Source: PLanc-01 sp035342095 | GTDB taxonomy: Bacteria > Planctomycetota > Phycisphaerae > Sedimentisphaerales > Anaerobacaceae | Direction: 5' to 3' | NCBI GenBank assembly: GCA_035342095.1 | Contig: DAOQWL010000002.1 | Coordinates: 1 to 64,000 of the forward strand | Length of the DNA stretch: 64,000 nucleotides | In this document: positions 1-7,896 of the stretch, piece after piece | Layout of the letters: every line of letters starts with the position of its first letter | Numbering within the stretch: the stretch's first letter is position 1 | Notes under the pieces: generated by a model | The model's input: only the letters and a program-made list of their open reading frames with translations | Database searches by the model: none | What the model was told of the DNA's origin: nothing | Translations under genes and position numbers: made by a program

Positions 1-315
1 TACAGGGAAATCCTAACATCGTCAATGGCACTACTTTCGGGGGATAAGCCAGATCGAGTGGGCAAGAGATCATCCGTTTGGAGAGAAGTAGAGGGGAGTC
101 AGACGCAGGAGCTATTGCGCAGATGGCAGAAGAGCATCGCGCATCTGAATTCCCTCGTGGTGAGAAGGAGAATGGATTCCTGCTTGTACAGGAATGACAG
201 GGACAGATCCGTGTCATTCCGGTGAACCCATGTCGGATGACATCGGCGAGTGCAGCGTTCTCACCTTCTACCCTTCTGACCTTCTCACCTTCCTCCTCAG
301 TCTCCGTGGTGGATC
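1..315. other. Non-coding stretch with repeat-like segment
   Basis: No convincing gene is seen here. Bases 170-230 hold two outward-facing copies of a GGAATGACA/TGTCATTCC-type sequence, the same class of short inverted repeat that recurs at 10053, 29427, 29534 and 52956. The short open frames in this interval have no ribosome binding site and no protein-like composition. The GH172 gene on the minus strand ends at 316, so this is its downstream region; no clear terminator hairpin with a T-run was recognised. Confidence 0.4.
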
Positions 316-1896
316 CTATTGGAGCGGTTTTCGCTTTTTGTCCCAGCGCTCGCGGAGGCGGATCGAGTCTAAGCCGACGGTCCGGCCCTTGCTGAGCGGG
401 TTGGAGCCTACGCAGACCAATCGTAGCGTGTGCTTGCCCGGCGTGAACTGGTAGCTGCCCAAGTAGTTCTCCTTGACCTGCAGCGTGGGCGAGTAGAAGT
501 CGCAGTCCGCGAGCTTCTGGCCGACCATGTAGTCCGCGGGTTCGCCGATGTTCTTGCCGTCGAGGAAGACGCGATAGATTCCGTAGTCCTCGCCGTAGGT
601 GAAGCGGAGGATCAGGCCGCGATAGCCCGCCTTTTCCACAGTGAACTCCATTTCGAGCATGGGCTCGTTGTCCGCGGGCATGAAGCGGACTTGGCCGTCG
701 CCGGTCCAGTCATAGCCCTTCTCAAGTTCCAGGACCCCGGCGGAGTGCTTGGCGGTCGGCAGGAGCGTCTTGCCCTCGATGATGATGTCCAGATTGGGGA
801 ACGTCCGCTGCGCCAGGGAGGGCAGGGTGGTGAACCGCTTGGGCTGGCCCACCTGGTACCAGAAGGCGACGGTCGCCATGTCGTCCTCGCGTTCGACGTG
901 GCCGCAGGTCTCGCCCGTGGTGGTCTCATCGCCTGTGATCCAGCCGGTATGCTCGATCTCGAACCGCAGGGACTTCGTGAATCGCACGGGGTCCGCGATG
1001 TGCCAGCGGTAGAGGCAGTATTCGGTCCCGAGATTCTCGAAACTCGTGCTCATGTAGGTGCAGCCGTAGTAGGGGAACAGGGCCTCGTTGAGTCCCCAGG
1101 CCATCAGGAAGTAGTCCTCGGTGCCGGTGCCCTGGATCGTGGGCTTCGTGTCGCCGTCGATGTACATCCGCACGTCGCCCTCGCCGAACCAGAAGGGGCT
1201 TCGCGACCGGGCGGACATCACCGTGCCGACGTAATGGCCCTGGCCCTGGGCGTCGAGGATCAGGTAGTCCTTGCCCATTTTCTCCGGGAACTCGTTGCGA
1301 TACTGGGCGCAGAAGTACGCGGTCTGGGGGGGCAGGCTCTGCTGCTCGGTGTAGTCGACGTGGTAATAGAAGCTGCGGACGTTCTTGGCGCCTTCGTTGG
1401 TCGCGGTGATGATCGCCCGTTTGTAGAAGGGCATGGACCAGTAGCAATTGTATCCGTCGCCGCCCTCGACCTGGACGGGGACCGAGCGGATCTCCCGCCG
1501 CTCGCCGAAGCCGGCGCCGAAGAAGTCGCCGAGCGGGGCCTCGACCGCAGGCTCCTTCGCGTCGTCCCAGTACATCCGCAGGACGATCTCATCGGGTCGT
1601 GCGGAGCCCCCTGCTTCGAGCCAGTTGGGACGGGCCTCGTTAAAGGTCAGCCAGATGTGGTTGATAATGGCCGGCCCTTTGATGTCCGCGAGCACCTTCG
1701 TTTCTCCCGGCGTGATGTAGCGAATCCGGTCGCTGTTGCTGTTCGGGTCGGGATCGGAGGAGGTCACCGCCTTGGACCGGCCCGGCTGGACCTGCATCAG
1801 GCCCGCCAGGTCCTGGGCCGAACTTGACGGGACACACGCCGCCAGGACAACGACCGACAACACCAGAACGATTGAGCGTACCGTCGATTTCCGCAT
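316..1896 (-). CDS. Exported DUF2961 / GH172 family glycoside hydrolase
   Basis: Predicted exported enzyme of 526 aa. DUF2961 is now glycoside hydrolase family GH172, whose characterised members act on fructofuranosides and arabinofuranosides; the substrate here is unknown. The N-terminus has a hydrophobic signal with a lipobox-like LAAC (Cys21), so it may be a lipoprotein, although a signal peptidase I site (SSSAQ-D) is also possible. The two expected catalytic glutamates are visible in WFGEGD (E239) and GTGTEDYF (E260). Their 21-residue spacing equals that in the characterised family enzyme. A beta-rich C-terminal module (about 400-520) resembles the C-terminus of the protein at 31145. The start was set at 1896 because GAGGGGAG lies just upstream; a longer frame would place this Shine-Dalgarno inside the gene. 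It is downstream of two sugar-oxidoreductase-type genes on the same strand. Confidence 0.88.
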   Translation of the reverse strand: MRKSTVRSIVLVLSVVVLAACVPSSSAQDLAGLMQVQPGRSKAVTSSDPDPNSNSDRIRYITPGETKVLADIKGPAIINHIWLTFNEARPNWLEAGGSARPDEIVLRMYWDDAKEPAVEAPLGDFFGAGFGERREIRSVPVQVEGGDGYNCYWSMPFYKRAIITATNEGAKNVRSFYYHVDYTEQQSLPPQTAYFCAQYRNEFPEKMGKDYLILDAQGQGHYVGTVMSARSRSPFWFGEGDVRMYIDGDTKPTIQGTGTEDYFLMAWGLNEALFPYYGCTYMSTSFENLGTEYCLYRWHIADPVRFTKSLRFEIEHTGWITGDETTTGETCGHVEREDDMATVAFWYQVGQPKRFTTLPSLAQRTFPNLDIIIEGKTLLPTAKHSAGVLELEKGYDWTGDGQVRFMPADNEPMLEMEFTVEKAGYRGLILRFTYGEDYGIYRVFLDGKNIGEPADYMVGQKLADCDFYSPTLQVKENYLGSYQFTPGKHTLRLVCVGSNPLSKGRTVGLDSIRLRERWDKKRKPLQ

Positions 1897-1921
1897 ACCG
1901 CAACTCCCCTCAAATATGTGA

Positions 1922-2089
1922 CTACTCACTATGCTTGGCCCTCTCGACAGACCTGAGTCTTACGCTCGGCGTCACATGGCCCGCCAGTCGTCGTTTCAGA
2001 TCCAGGAGATGATTGTACCGGCGCCCTTCGATGTTCTCAATGATTCCGATGTGTTTCTTGAGCTTGTCTCGGTCCTTGAACAGCTTCAT
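1922..2089 (-). CDS. Small basic hypothetical protein (55 aa), possibly a remnant
   Basis: A 55-residue open frame starting MKLFKDRDKLKKHIG and rich in Lys, Arg and Leu, with a predicted helical character. It looks protein-like, but no family is recognised. It lies between the GH172 gene and the Gfo/Idh/MocA gene on the same strand. No Shine-Dalgarno is visible, and the sequence immediately upstream of the ATG is half of a dispersed palindromic repeat (2101-2132). The gene may therefore have lost its original 5' end to that insertion. It could equally be a chance frame. Confidence 0.35.
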   Translation of the reverse strand: MKLFKDRDKLKKHIGIIENIEGRRYNHLLDLKRRLAGHVTPSVRLRSVERAKHSE

Positions 2090-2100
2090 CTGGCGCCCGG

Positions 2101-2132
2101 AAGATAACGCCTTACGGCGCCACTACGAACGA
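2101..2132 (+). repeat. Half copy of three-stem palindromic repeat
   Basis: Contains the ACGCCTTACGGCG hairpin followed by CACTACGAACGA. The same block forms the right half of the fuller elements at 21978-22050 (plus) and 55981-56050 (minus). The left half, with the GCCC...GGGC stem, is missing here. Confidence 0.75.
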
Positions 2133-2175
2133 GGCCTGAGGTTCCTGATGTCACTGCTGGGGAGGCACAGCGATC

Positions 2176-3504
2176 TCATGCCTCCGCCAGTCTCCACGGG
2201 CCGCGGAATGGGCGGGGCTGGAGCATCGCGTTGGCCGAGGCATCGTCGATGAACTGCTCGGCCTGCGGATCCCAGCGGAGCTTGCGTCCTTCTTTGACGG
2301 CAATCAACGCGATCTGGCACAGGGTGTCGGAGTGGACCGCGGTTTCGATGTCGCAGATCGCACGGGTCTTCGTCTTGATTGCATCGATGAAGTTGCGGAC
2401 GTGGTCCGCGCTGATCGGCAGCCTGATCGGCATCGTGTCGTACTTGTTTTGCGGATCGCGGAGGAACTGGTCGTCGTGCGCGGTGATCGTGCCGCGATCG
2501 ACGTGGACCCAGCCGGTTTCGCCGATGAACTTGATGCCGTGCCGGAACCCTTCGGTGCCGTCCTGGACGAAGGTCACCGGGGCGGCCTTGGCGAACTCGA
2601 ATCGCACGTCCCACCGCTCGATCGTGTTGAACGCTCCCTCGGTCGGGAAGACGCCGGTGCCCTGGACCGTGCTCGGTCCGGTGGCGTCGGTGCCGTTGCC
2701 CCACTGGGCGATGTCGAGGTGGTGAATCCCCCAGCAGGAGATCATGCCGAGCGAGAAGTTGTTAATGTTCTCGTGGTTGTCGCGTTCGAGCTTCTTCTCG
2801 TTGAAGCTGGTCATCATCGCGGGGCCTACCCAGCGGTCCCAATCGATGTAGTCTGGCACGGATTGTGGCGGAATGGCGTCCCCATGTTTGCCGCCCGGCA
2901 CGGACACGTGGACGTCCGTAACCTTGCCCAGCCGCCCATTCAAGGCCAGCTCGCAGGCCCAGCGGAACTTCAGGTCCGACCGCTGCTGCGTGCCGAACTG
3001 GAAGACGACGCCCTTCTTGCGGACCGCGTCGCGGACGCGGACGGCTTCGACGAACGACATGCCCATCGGCTTCTCATGGTAGATGTGCTTGCCGTGCAGG
3101 ATGGAATCCTGAGCCGGCACGCTGTGCCAGTGAACCGGCAGGGCCAGGAGCACCGCGTCGATCGAAGCGTCCGCGTTCAACTCGCGGAAGTCCGTGAAGA
3201 CCTTCGCGTCGGGACTGCCGTAGGCGTTCTTGATGCGGTCCCTCGCGCTGGCGATGTTGCGCTGGTTCACGTCGCAGATCGCGGTGACGCGGACATCGGG
3301 CTGCGAGAGGAAGTTCTGCATGTCGCCCTGACCCTGGGGGCCGACGCCGATGACGCCGACGGTGACCCTGGCCGACGGGGCGGGCTGTCCCGCGGAACCC
3401 AGCACGCTCGCAGGCACAAACCACGGTGCGGCCCCGGCCGCCAACGTGGTCTTGAGAATACCCCGGCGGGACGGATTGTTGGGTGTTGCTTCCCGTTTGC
3501 TCAT
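2176..3504 (-). CDS. Tat-exported Gfo/Idh/MocA family oxidoreductase
   Basis: NAD(P)-dependent oxidoreductase of the Gfo/Idh/MocA family (442 aa), probably acting on a sugar or sugar derivative. A twin-arginine signal (SRRGILKTTLAAGAAP, about residues 12-27) predicts export of the folded, cofactor-loaded enzyme. The Rossmann glycine motif GVIGVGPQG is at about 50-58, and the family EKP motif is present in YHEKPMGMS. Exported members with this signal are common in Planctomycetes. The start is supported by AAGGAG upstream of ATG at 3504. It lies on the same strand as the second oxidoreductase (3829-4956) and the GH172 gene, separated by repeat-bearing spacers, so it may not be strictly co-transcribed. 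Substrate cannot be read from sequence. Confidence 0.9.
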   Translation of the reverse strand: MSKREATPNNPSRRGILKTTLAAGAAPWFVPASVLGSAGQPAPSARVTVGVIGVGPQGQGDMQNFLSQPDVRVTAICDVNQRNIASARDRIKNAYGSPDAKVFTDFRELNADASIDAVLLALPVHWHSVPAQDSILHGKHIYHEKPMGMSFVEAVRVRDAVRKKGVVFQFGTQQRSDLKFRWACELALNGRLGKVTDVHVSVPGGKHGDAIPPQSVPDYIDWDRWVGPAMMTSFNEKKLERDNHENINNFSLGMISCWGIHHLDIAQWGNGTDATGPSTVQGTGVFPTEGAFNTIERWDVRFEFAKAAPVTFVQDGTEGFRHGIKFIGETGWVHVDRGTITAHDDQFLRDPQNKYDTMPIRLPISADHVRNFIDAIKTKTRAICDIETAVHSDTLCQIALIAVKEGRKLRWDPQAEQFIDDASANAMLQPRPFRGPWRLAEA

Positions 3505-3619
3505 GCGGCAATCTCCTTACCTCAATATCTTTCACGTTCCGGCATGTGATACTCCCGCGATGAATTCGCAGCACTTCGACCACCTTGATTTGGTGATCGA
3601 CATGCCGGGAGCACGACCT

Positions 3620-3744
3620 GTTTGGAGTTCCGCCTTCAGGCGGGTTCGAGCATCTCCCAGCACAGCCGGCTCCTTTCCAGTGACTCCGGGAGTTTTAGAG
3701 GCTGTTCGGACTGTTTCGACCCGCGTAAACGCGGAACTCCAAAC
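3620..3744. repeat. Inverted repeat pair GTTTGGAGTTCCGC
   Basis: Bases 3620-3649 begin GTTTGGAGTTCCGCC and bases 3716-3744 end GCGGAACTCCAAAC in inverted orientation. Each arm contains its own small palindrome (CCGCCTTCAGGCGG; CCGCGTAAACGCGG). The pair fills most of the 324-base gap between the two oxidoreductase genes, and I see no gene in that gap. Confidence 0.75.
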
Positions 3745-3828
3745 GGCCTCCTCAACGTTCACCCGCAGAATCAGCTTGGCCGGCGTACGACATGTCTCCA
3801 TGTTCCAAGACCAGATTCCCGAGAATCA

Positions 3829-4956
3829 TCAACCGATTGTGAACGCCGGCAGTTTGACGATCTTGCCGCCGGCCAGGGCGGACTCGTGTGCACAGAGTCC
3901 GACGCAGGTCCAGTTCGCGGACTGGCGGGCGTTCGGGAACGTATCGCGGCCCTCGGCCAGGGCCGTGACGAATTCGTGCACCAGATGCGGATGGGAACCG
4001 CCGTGGCCGGCGCCCTGCGTGAAGCTCAGATGCGTCTTCTTGGCCAGGTCGTACACGCCTTTGGTCGTGAATCGGCGGATCGGCGCGGGCAGCCGCTTCG
4101 CGAAGTCGGGGGCGGTGATCCGCTTGGGGATCTTCGCCTCAGGCAGCTTGGCGGTGTGCAACACGTGCGGCTCGTGCTCGATGAGCGTCCACTCGAATGC
4201 CCGCTTCGAGCCGTAGACGTCGATGCTCTCGCGATACTGGCGGGCCACGTCGAAGAGCGAGCGATAGATCCTGGCCGTCAGGTCGCTGTCCTTGAACTTG
4301 ATGTGGGCGGTCTCGACGGCGAAGGGCGAGCCGTAGCACTTGATGAGCTCCCTGCGGATGGTGCCCGAGCCGAAGCACGAGACGTACTCCGCGGTTGCAT
4401 TGGTCAGCGCGAGCATCGGCCCGACGCAGTGCGTCGCGTACCACATTGGCGGCAGTCCCGGCCAGTAGTTGGGCCAGCCGTCCATGTCCTGCTGGTGGCT
4501 GGCCTGGAGGAACTGGATCTTGCCGAGCTTGCCGGTGTCGTACAACTCCTTGATGTAGAGAAACTCGCGGGCGTAGACGACCGTCTCCATCATCATGTAG
4601 GTCAGGCCGGTCCTGCGAACGACGTCCACGATCCGCTTGCAGTCGGCGATGCTCGTGGCCATCGGGACCGTGCAGGCGACGTGCTTGCCCGCTTTGAGGG
4701 CTGCGATGGACATCCAGGCATGGTCGGGGATCGGCGAGTTGATGTGGACCGCGTCCACGTTCGGGTCGCGGATCAGCTCGTTGAAGTCGTCGTATCGCGT
4801 TTCGACGCTGAAGGCGTCGCCGACCGCGTCGAGCTTGGCCCGCGTTCGCTGGCAGATCGCGTACAGGTTCGCGTGCGGGTGTCGCTGGTAAATCGGAATG
4901 AACTCTGCTCCGAATCCCAGGCCGACGATAGCGACGTTGATCCTCTTCTGGGCCAT
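3829..4956 (-). CDS. Gfo/Idh/MocA family oxidoreductase lacking the EKP motif
   Basis: 375-aa cytoplasmic-type member of the Gfo/Idh/MocA family with no export signal. The N-terminal Rossmann motif reads AIVGLGFGAEF (about 9-19). At the place where the family normally has GKHVxxEKP, the sequence reads GKHVACTVPMA, so the Lys of EKP, which in many members contacts cofactor and substrate, is missing. The rest of the fold, including the METVVYAREF segment and a C-terminal alpha/beta domain, appears intact. The start has GGAG upstream of the ATG at 4956. The upstream lipoprotein gene ends 33 bases away on the same strand, so the two may be co-transcribed. The enzyme may use different chemistry or be non-dehydrogenase; the substrate is unknown. 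Confidence 0.85.
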   Translation of the reverse strand: MAQKRINVAIVGLGFGAEFIPIYQRHPHANLYAICQRTRAKLDAVGDAFSVETRYDDFNELIRDPNVDAVHINSPIPDHAWMSIAALKAGKHVACTVPMATSIADCKRIVDVVRRTGLTYMMMETVVYAREFLYIKELYDTGKLGKIQFLQASHQQDMDGWPNYWPGLPPMWYATHCVGPMLALTNATAEYVSCFGSGTIRRELIKCYGSPFAVETAHIKFKDSDLTARIYRSLFDVARQYRESIDVYGSKRAFEWTLIEHEPHVLHTAKLPEAKIPKRITAPDFAKRLPAPIRRFTTKGVYDLAKKTHLSFTQGAGHGGSHPHLVHEFVTALAEGRDTFPNARQSANWTCVGLCAHESALAGGKIVKLPAFTIG

Positions 4957-4989
4957 AGTGCTCTCCGTTTGGACAAGGCGTGATGGCTT

Positions 4990-5367
4990 CTATTTCTTCC
5001 AGTATCGCGTGATAATGCCGTTCTCGATCTCGAAGACGTAGATCGTGTGTTCTTCTCTGCGGTCATCTGCGTTGAAGAAGATGAAGAAGCTGAAATCGCT
5101 ATCGATCGTCTTGGTGTATTCGTAGGTGAGGATCTCCGGGCCGTTGGCCGATCTCGCCACACGGGATGGCTCGCCCAGCACGGCCAGCAGCCAGCCCTTG
5201 GTCGTCTCGCCGCACTGGATCTGTCGGAGCGTGTCGTTGCCGACGGCCGGGCCTTTGGGGCCATACGAGATGTCCGAGTGGCTGGAGATGCAACCGGCCA
5301 GCACCATCGCCACGAGGATCAGAAGAATCGACAGCCCCGCCTTCGTCATGTTTACGCTGCGTTTCAT
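4990..5367 (-). CDS. Small BamE/SmpA-like lipoprotein
   Basis: Predicted 125-aa lipoprotein. The signal sequence ends in the lipobox LAGC (AMVLAGCISS). The mature part (TLRQIQCGETTKGWLLAVLG and EPSRV...LTYEYTK) has the spacing of the BamE/SmpA/OmlA fold, in which a short helix pair is followed by a beta-meander. BamE proteins belong to the outer-membrane assembly complex, but many paralogues with this fold have other roles, so function is open. The start was placed at 5367: GGAG lies upstream, and a longer frame would precede the lipoprotein signal with an unlikely basic stretch. A TTGACT-N17-TATGAT promoter lies at 5446-5474. Confidence 0.75.
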   Translation of the reverse strand: MKRSVNMTKAGLSILLILVAMVLAGCISSHSDISYGPKGPAVGNDTLRQIQCGETTKGWLLAVLGEPSRVARSANGPEILTYEYTKTIDSDFSFFIFFNADDRREEHTIYVFEIENGIITRYWKK

Positions 5368-5445
5368 GATCTCCGTCTCCTGTTTCACCCCCGCACCCAT
5401 GATTTCGGCCGTCCACATCGGACGGCACGGCGTATCTGACAGTCG

Positions 5446-5474
5446 ATCATACCTCGCCGGGGGCCGCGAGTCAA
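5446..5474 (-). promoter_or_regulatory. Sigma70-type promoter for the BamE-like gene
   Basis: On the minus strand, TTGACT (5469-5474) and TATGAT (5446-5451) are separated by 17 bases, about 80 bases upstream of the ATG at 5367. Confidence 0.6.
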
Positions 5475-5672
5475 ATCCCGCCAGACCAGGGGAAAAGGCA
5501 GATCGAGGGCCGCCGGTCACGCAGGACCCCCGCGTCGAGCCGATTCGATACCGCTGCCGAACCACACGTGGTTGTCATGCGGAACGAAGTAGAGCATCCG
5601 GCCCGGGAATGAGAGAGGGCGGCGTCGGAGGCAACGCCGCCCTCGCAAGTCAGATCCCCTGGAGAATCGGTG

Positions 5673-7514
5673 TCAGTACACCACCAGGTCGAACGGCATC
5701 ATCATGATGACTCCTTCCCGTTGGATCAGGTCGATCCGCTGGAGGACCTGCAGGAGGGCCCGAGCGCGTCGCGGCTCCGTCTTGCCCAGCAGATCGAGCA
5801 GCGGCGCCACGGTGGGGTGGCCCGCCATCGGGCCGGCGACGCTGGACAGGGAGATATCCGTGGGACGTTCGCCGCCGCCGGAGGACTGCTCCAGAAGTTC
5901 GGTGAGGAAGTCCGTGGGTTCTGGAATGATGCGGACCTCGTAATCCTTGAGCGATGCCTTCGCGGCGGCGTAATCGACTGCCTGCTTGAGCCCGCCGATC
6001 TCGTCGACCAGGCCCAACTCCACAGCCTGCTTGCCCGTGTAGACCCTACCGCCGGCCATCTCTTCGATGGGTTTTCGCAGCTTGCCGCTCCGGCCCTTGG
6101 CGACGTGGCCCTTGAAAACCTCATACACTTTGCCCATGTAGCCCTCCAGGACCTGTCGCTGGCTGTCGTCGAATGGGTGGCTGCTGGTGAAGAGGTCTGC
6201 GTTGGCCCCGCGCTTGTGGGCGACCCAGTTGATGCCGAGTTTGTCCCAGAGGCCCGTTGTGACGAGCTTGCCGCCCACGACGCCGATGGAGGCGGTGATG
6301 GTCGCCTCGTCGGCGAAGATGGCGTCGGCCGCACAGGAGATGTAATACCCGCCGCTGGCGGCCACGTCGCCCATGGAGACGATGAACGGCTTGGCGCCCA
6401 GGATCCGCCTGGTGGCGTTCAGGATGACCTCGCTGGCCTCGGCGGAGCCGCCGGGCGAATCCACACGCATTACTACCGCCTTGACTGACGGGTCTTTCGC
6501 GGCCTGCTCCAAGGCCTTGCTGATGTCGCCGCTGAAGGCTGCGTCCGTGGTTCCGAAGAACGTCGGCTGGCTATAGCCCGGCAGGATCGCGCCGGACACG
6601 TAGACCACGCCCACCGAATCCTTGTGCGAGACCTGGGCGGGTTTGAACATCTCCGCCAGGACGGAGAACAAGGCCAGCGGATTCGAGAAGTTCACCTGCG
6701 GACCGGCCTTCGCGCCATAGCGGTTGTCGATCTTCTCGGGTCCCTCGATCTCCTTCCTGACCCGCGAGACGAACTGGTCCCGCGTCTCGACGGCGTCGAT
6801 CAATCCCTTCTCCTTCGCCTGCTCGGCCATGTAGGGGCCGTGATCGACGAGTGCCTGAACCTGCTCGGGCGTCTTGCCTCGCGACCGCGCGATCATGCCC
6901 ACGAGCGAGTTGTACCAGTCGTTATAGAGCCAGTTGAGGTTCTCCTCGGCGGGCTCGCTGGGACCGGTGCGAGTGAAGATCTCGGCGGCGGACTTGTACG
7001 CGCCCATGTGCATGAAGTCCGTCCCGACGCCGATCTTGTCCAGCAGGTCCTTGACGTATGGCGTCTCCGCGTAGAACCCCATGATCCACAGAGCCGATTG
7101 CGGCGCGACGCTGAGGTGATCGCCCGCACACAGCAGCGCGTAGGTGAATGTGCTCATGCCCTCGGCGTACACATAGACCCGCTTGCCGGCGTCCCGCACT
7201 CGCTGGATCGACCCGCGGACCTCCTCCAATTGCCCGAATCCGAAGGACATCCTGTCGAACGTCAGAATTACAGCCTTGACTTGGCTGTCAACGCCTGCCT
7301 GATCCAGGCGAGCCACGAGGCTCTTGAGCGACGTAGCCTGGCCCGCCATCAGGCCGAACGGGTCCTCTATGGGGACCTCAGTCACCGCGCCGCTGAGGTG
7401 GAAGTGAGCGACGACCGGCGGTTCCACCGTCGCGGCGTTTCCCTGTCCTGCCCCAAGACAAACCTGCCCCGAAAGCACGACCACGCACAGCGAAAGCATT
7501 TGCAACCGTCTCAT
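5673..7514 (-). CDS. sppA: Signal peptide peptidase SppA, long (67K) type
   Basis: 613-aa serine peptidase of the SppA/protease IV type, which cleaves signal peptides left in the membrane after secretion. It has an N-terminal signal or anchor (MRRLQMLSLCVVVLSG) and two ClpP-like S49 halves. The N-terminal half includes TFDRMSFGFGQLEE. The C-terminal half includes VVMRVDSPGGSAEASEVI and MGDVAASGGYYISCAADAIF, whose SGGYY serine is the expected nucleophile. The start at 7514 gives a normal signal peptide and has GGAG upstream. A second ATG at 7616 also has a strong AAGGAGG before it and would add 34 residues, so an upstream start cannot be excluded. It is divergent from the S46 peptidase gene. 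Confidence 0.9.
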   Translation of the reverse strand: MRRLQMLSLCVVVLSGQVCLGAGQGNAATVEPPVVAHFHLSGAVTEVPIEDPFGLMAGQATSLKSLVARLDQAGVDSQVKAVILTFDRMSFGFGQLEEVRGSIQRVRDAGKRVYVYAEGMSTFTYALLCAGDHLSVAPQSALWIMGFYAETPYVKDLLDKIGVGTDFMHMGAYKSAAEIFTRTGPSEPAEENLNWLYNDWYNSLVGMIARSRGKTPEQVQALVDHGPYMAEQAKEKGLIDAVETRDQFVSRVRKEIEGPEKIDNRYGAKAGPQVNFSNPLALFSVLAEMFKPAQVSHKDSVGVVYVSGAILPGYSQPTFFGTTDAAFSGDISKALEQAAKDPSVKAVVMRVDSPGGSAEASEVILNATRRILGAKPFIVSMGDVAASGGYYISCAADAIFADEATITASIGVVGGKLVTTGLWDKLGINWVAHKRGANADLFTSSHPFDDSQRQVLEGYMGKVYEVFKGHVAKGRSGKLRKPIEEMAGGRVYTGKQAVELGLVDEIGGLKQAVDYAAAKASLKDYEVRIIPEPTDFLTELLEQSSGGGERPTDISLSSVAGPMAGHPTVAPLLDLLGKTEPRRARALLQVLQRIDLIQREGVIMMMPFDLVVY

Positions 7515-7896
7515 ACTCCGTCTCCTTTCCGATAGCCCTGTTTCGAATCCCGTCCGCAGACACCTTGCCGAAGAACACAACGAAACCTCTCTGTATGCCG
7601 ACACAGTATGCTCCATCGATCCTCCTTAACAGACTCGGGGATGCACTCTCGTATTCAATTCAACCGAGATAATGTAATGTGCATAGGACGTAATGTATTG
7701 GCTAAGTTACACCAAGTCGTGTAAATATTACCATATTCGGGCTTGTCATGTGTCTCGTACAGGCCTTTGGACGCACCACAGCCCAGTTATTGCGCGCTTT
7801 CGCGAATGGACTGTATTTGGAGATTTTGGCGGTACCTCCCGGAACGGGTTGGGGTTATAGTGGCGGGCTGCCTGATTTGCGAAAGGAGCACGCACT
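7515..7896. other. AT-rich divergent intergenic region between sppA and S46 peptidase
   Basis: About 380 bases between two divergent genes. Bases 7630-7745 are noticeably AT-rich compared with the surroundings and probably hold promoters for both directions. A TATAGT (7856-7861) could be the -10 box for the plus-strand peptidase gene, but no good -35 box is found at the expected distance. AGGAG precedes the peptidase ATG. No separate gene is seen. Confidence 0.4.

Noticed and set aside
5461..5490. tRNA T-arm-like sequence GAGTCAAATCCCGCC
   Set aside because: No matching acceptor, D or anticodon arms can be folded around it; on the minus strand the same bases are the TTGACT -35 box of the BamE-like gene.
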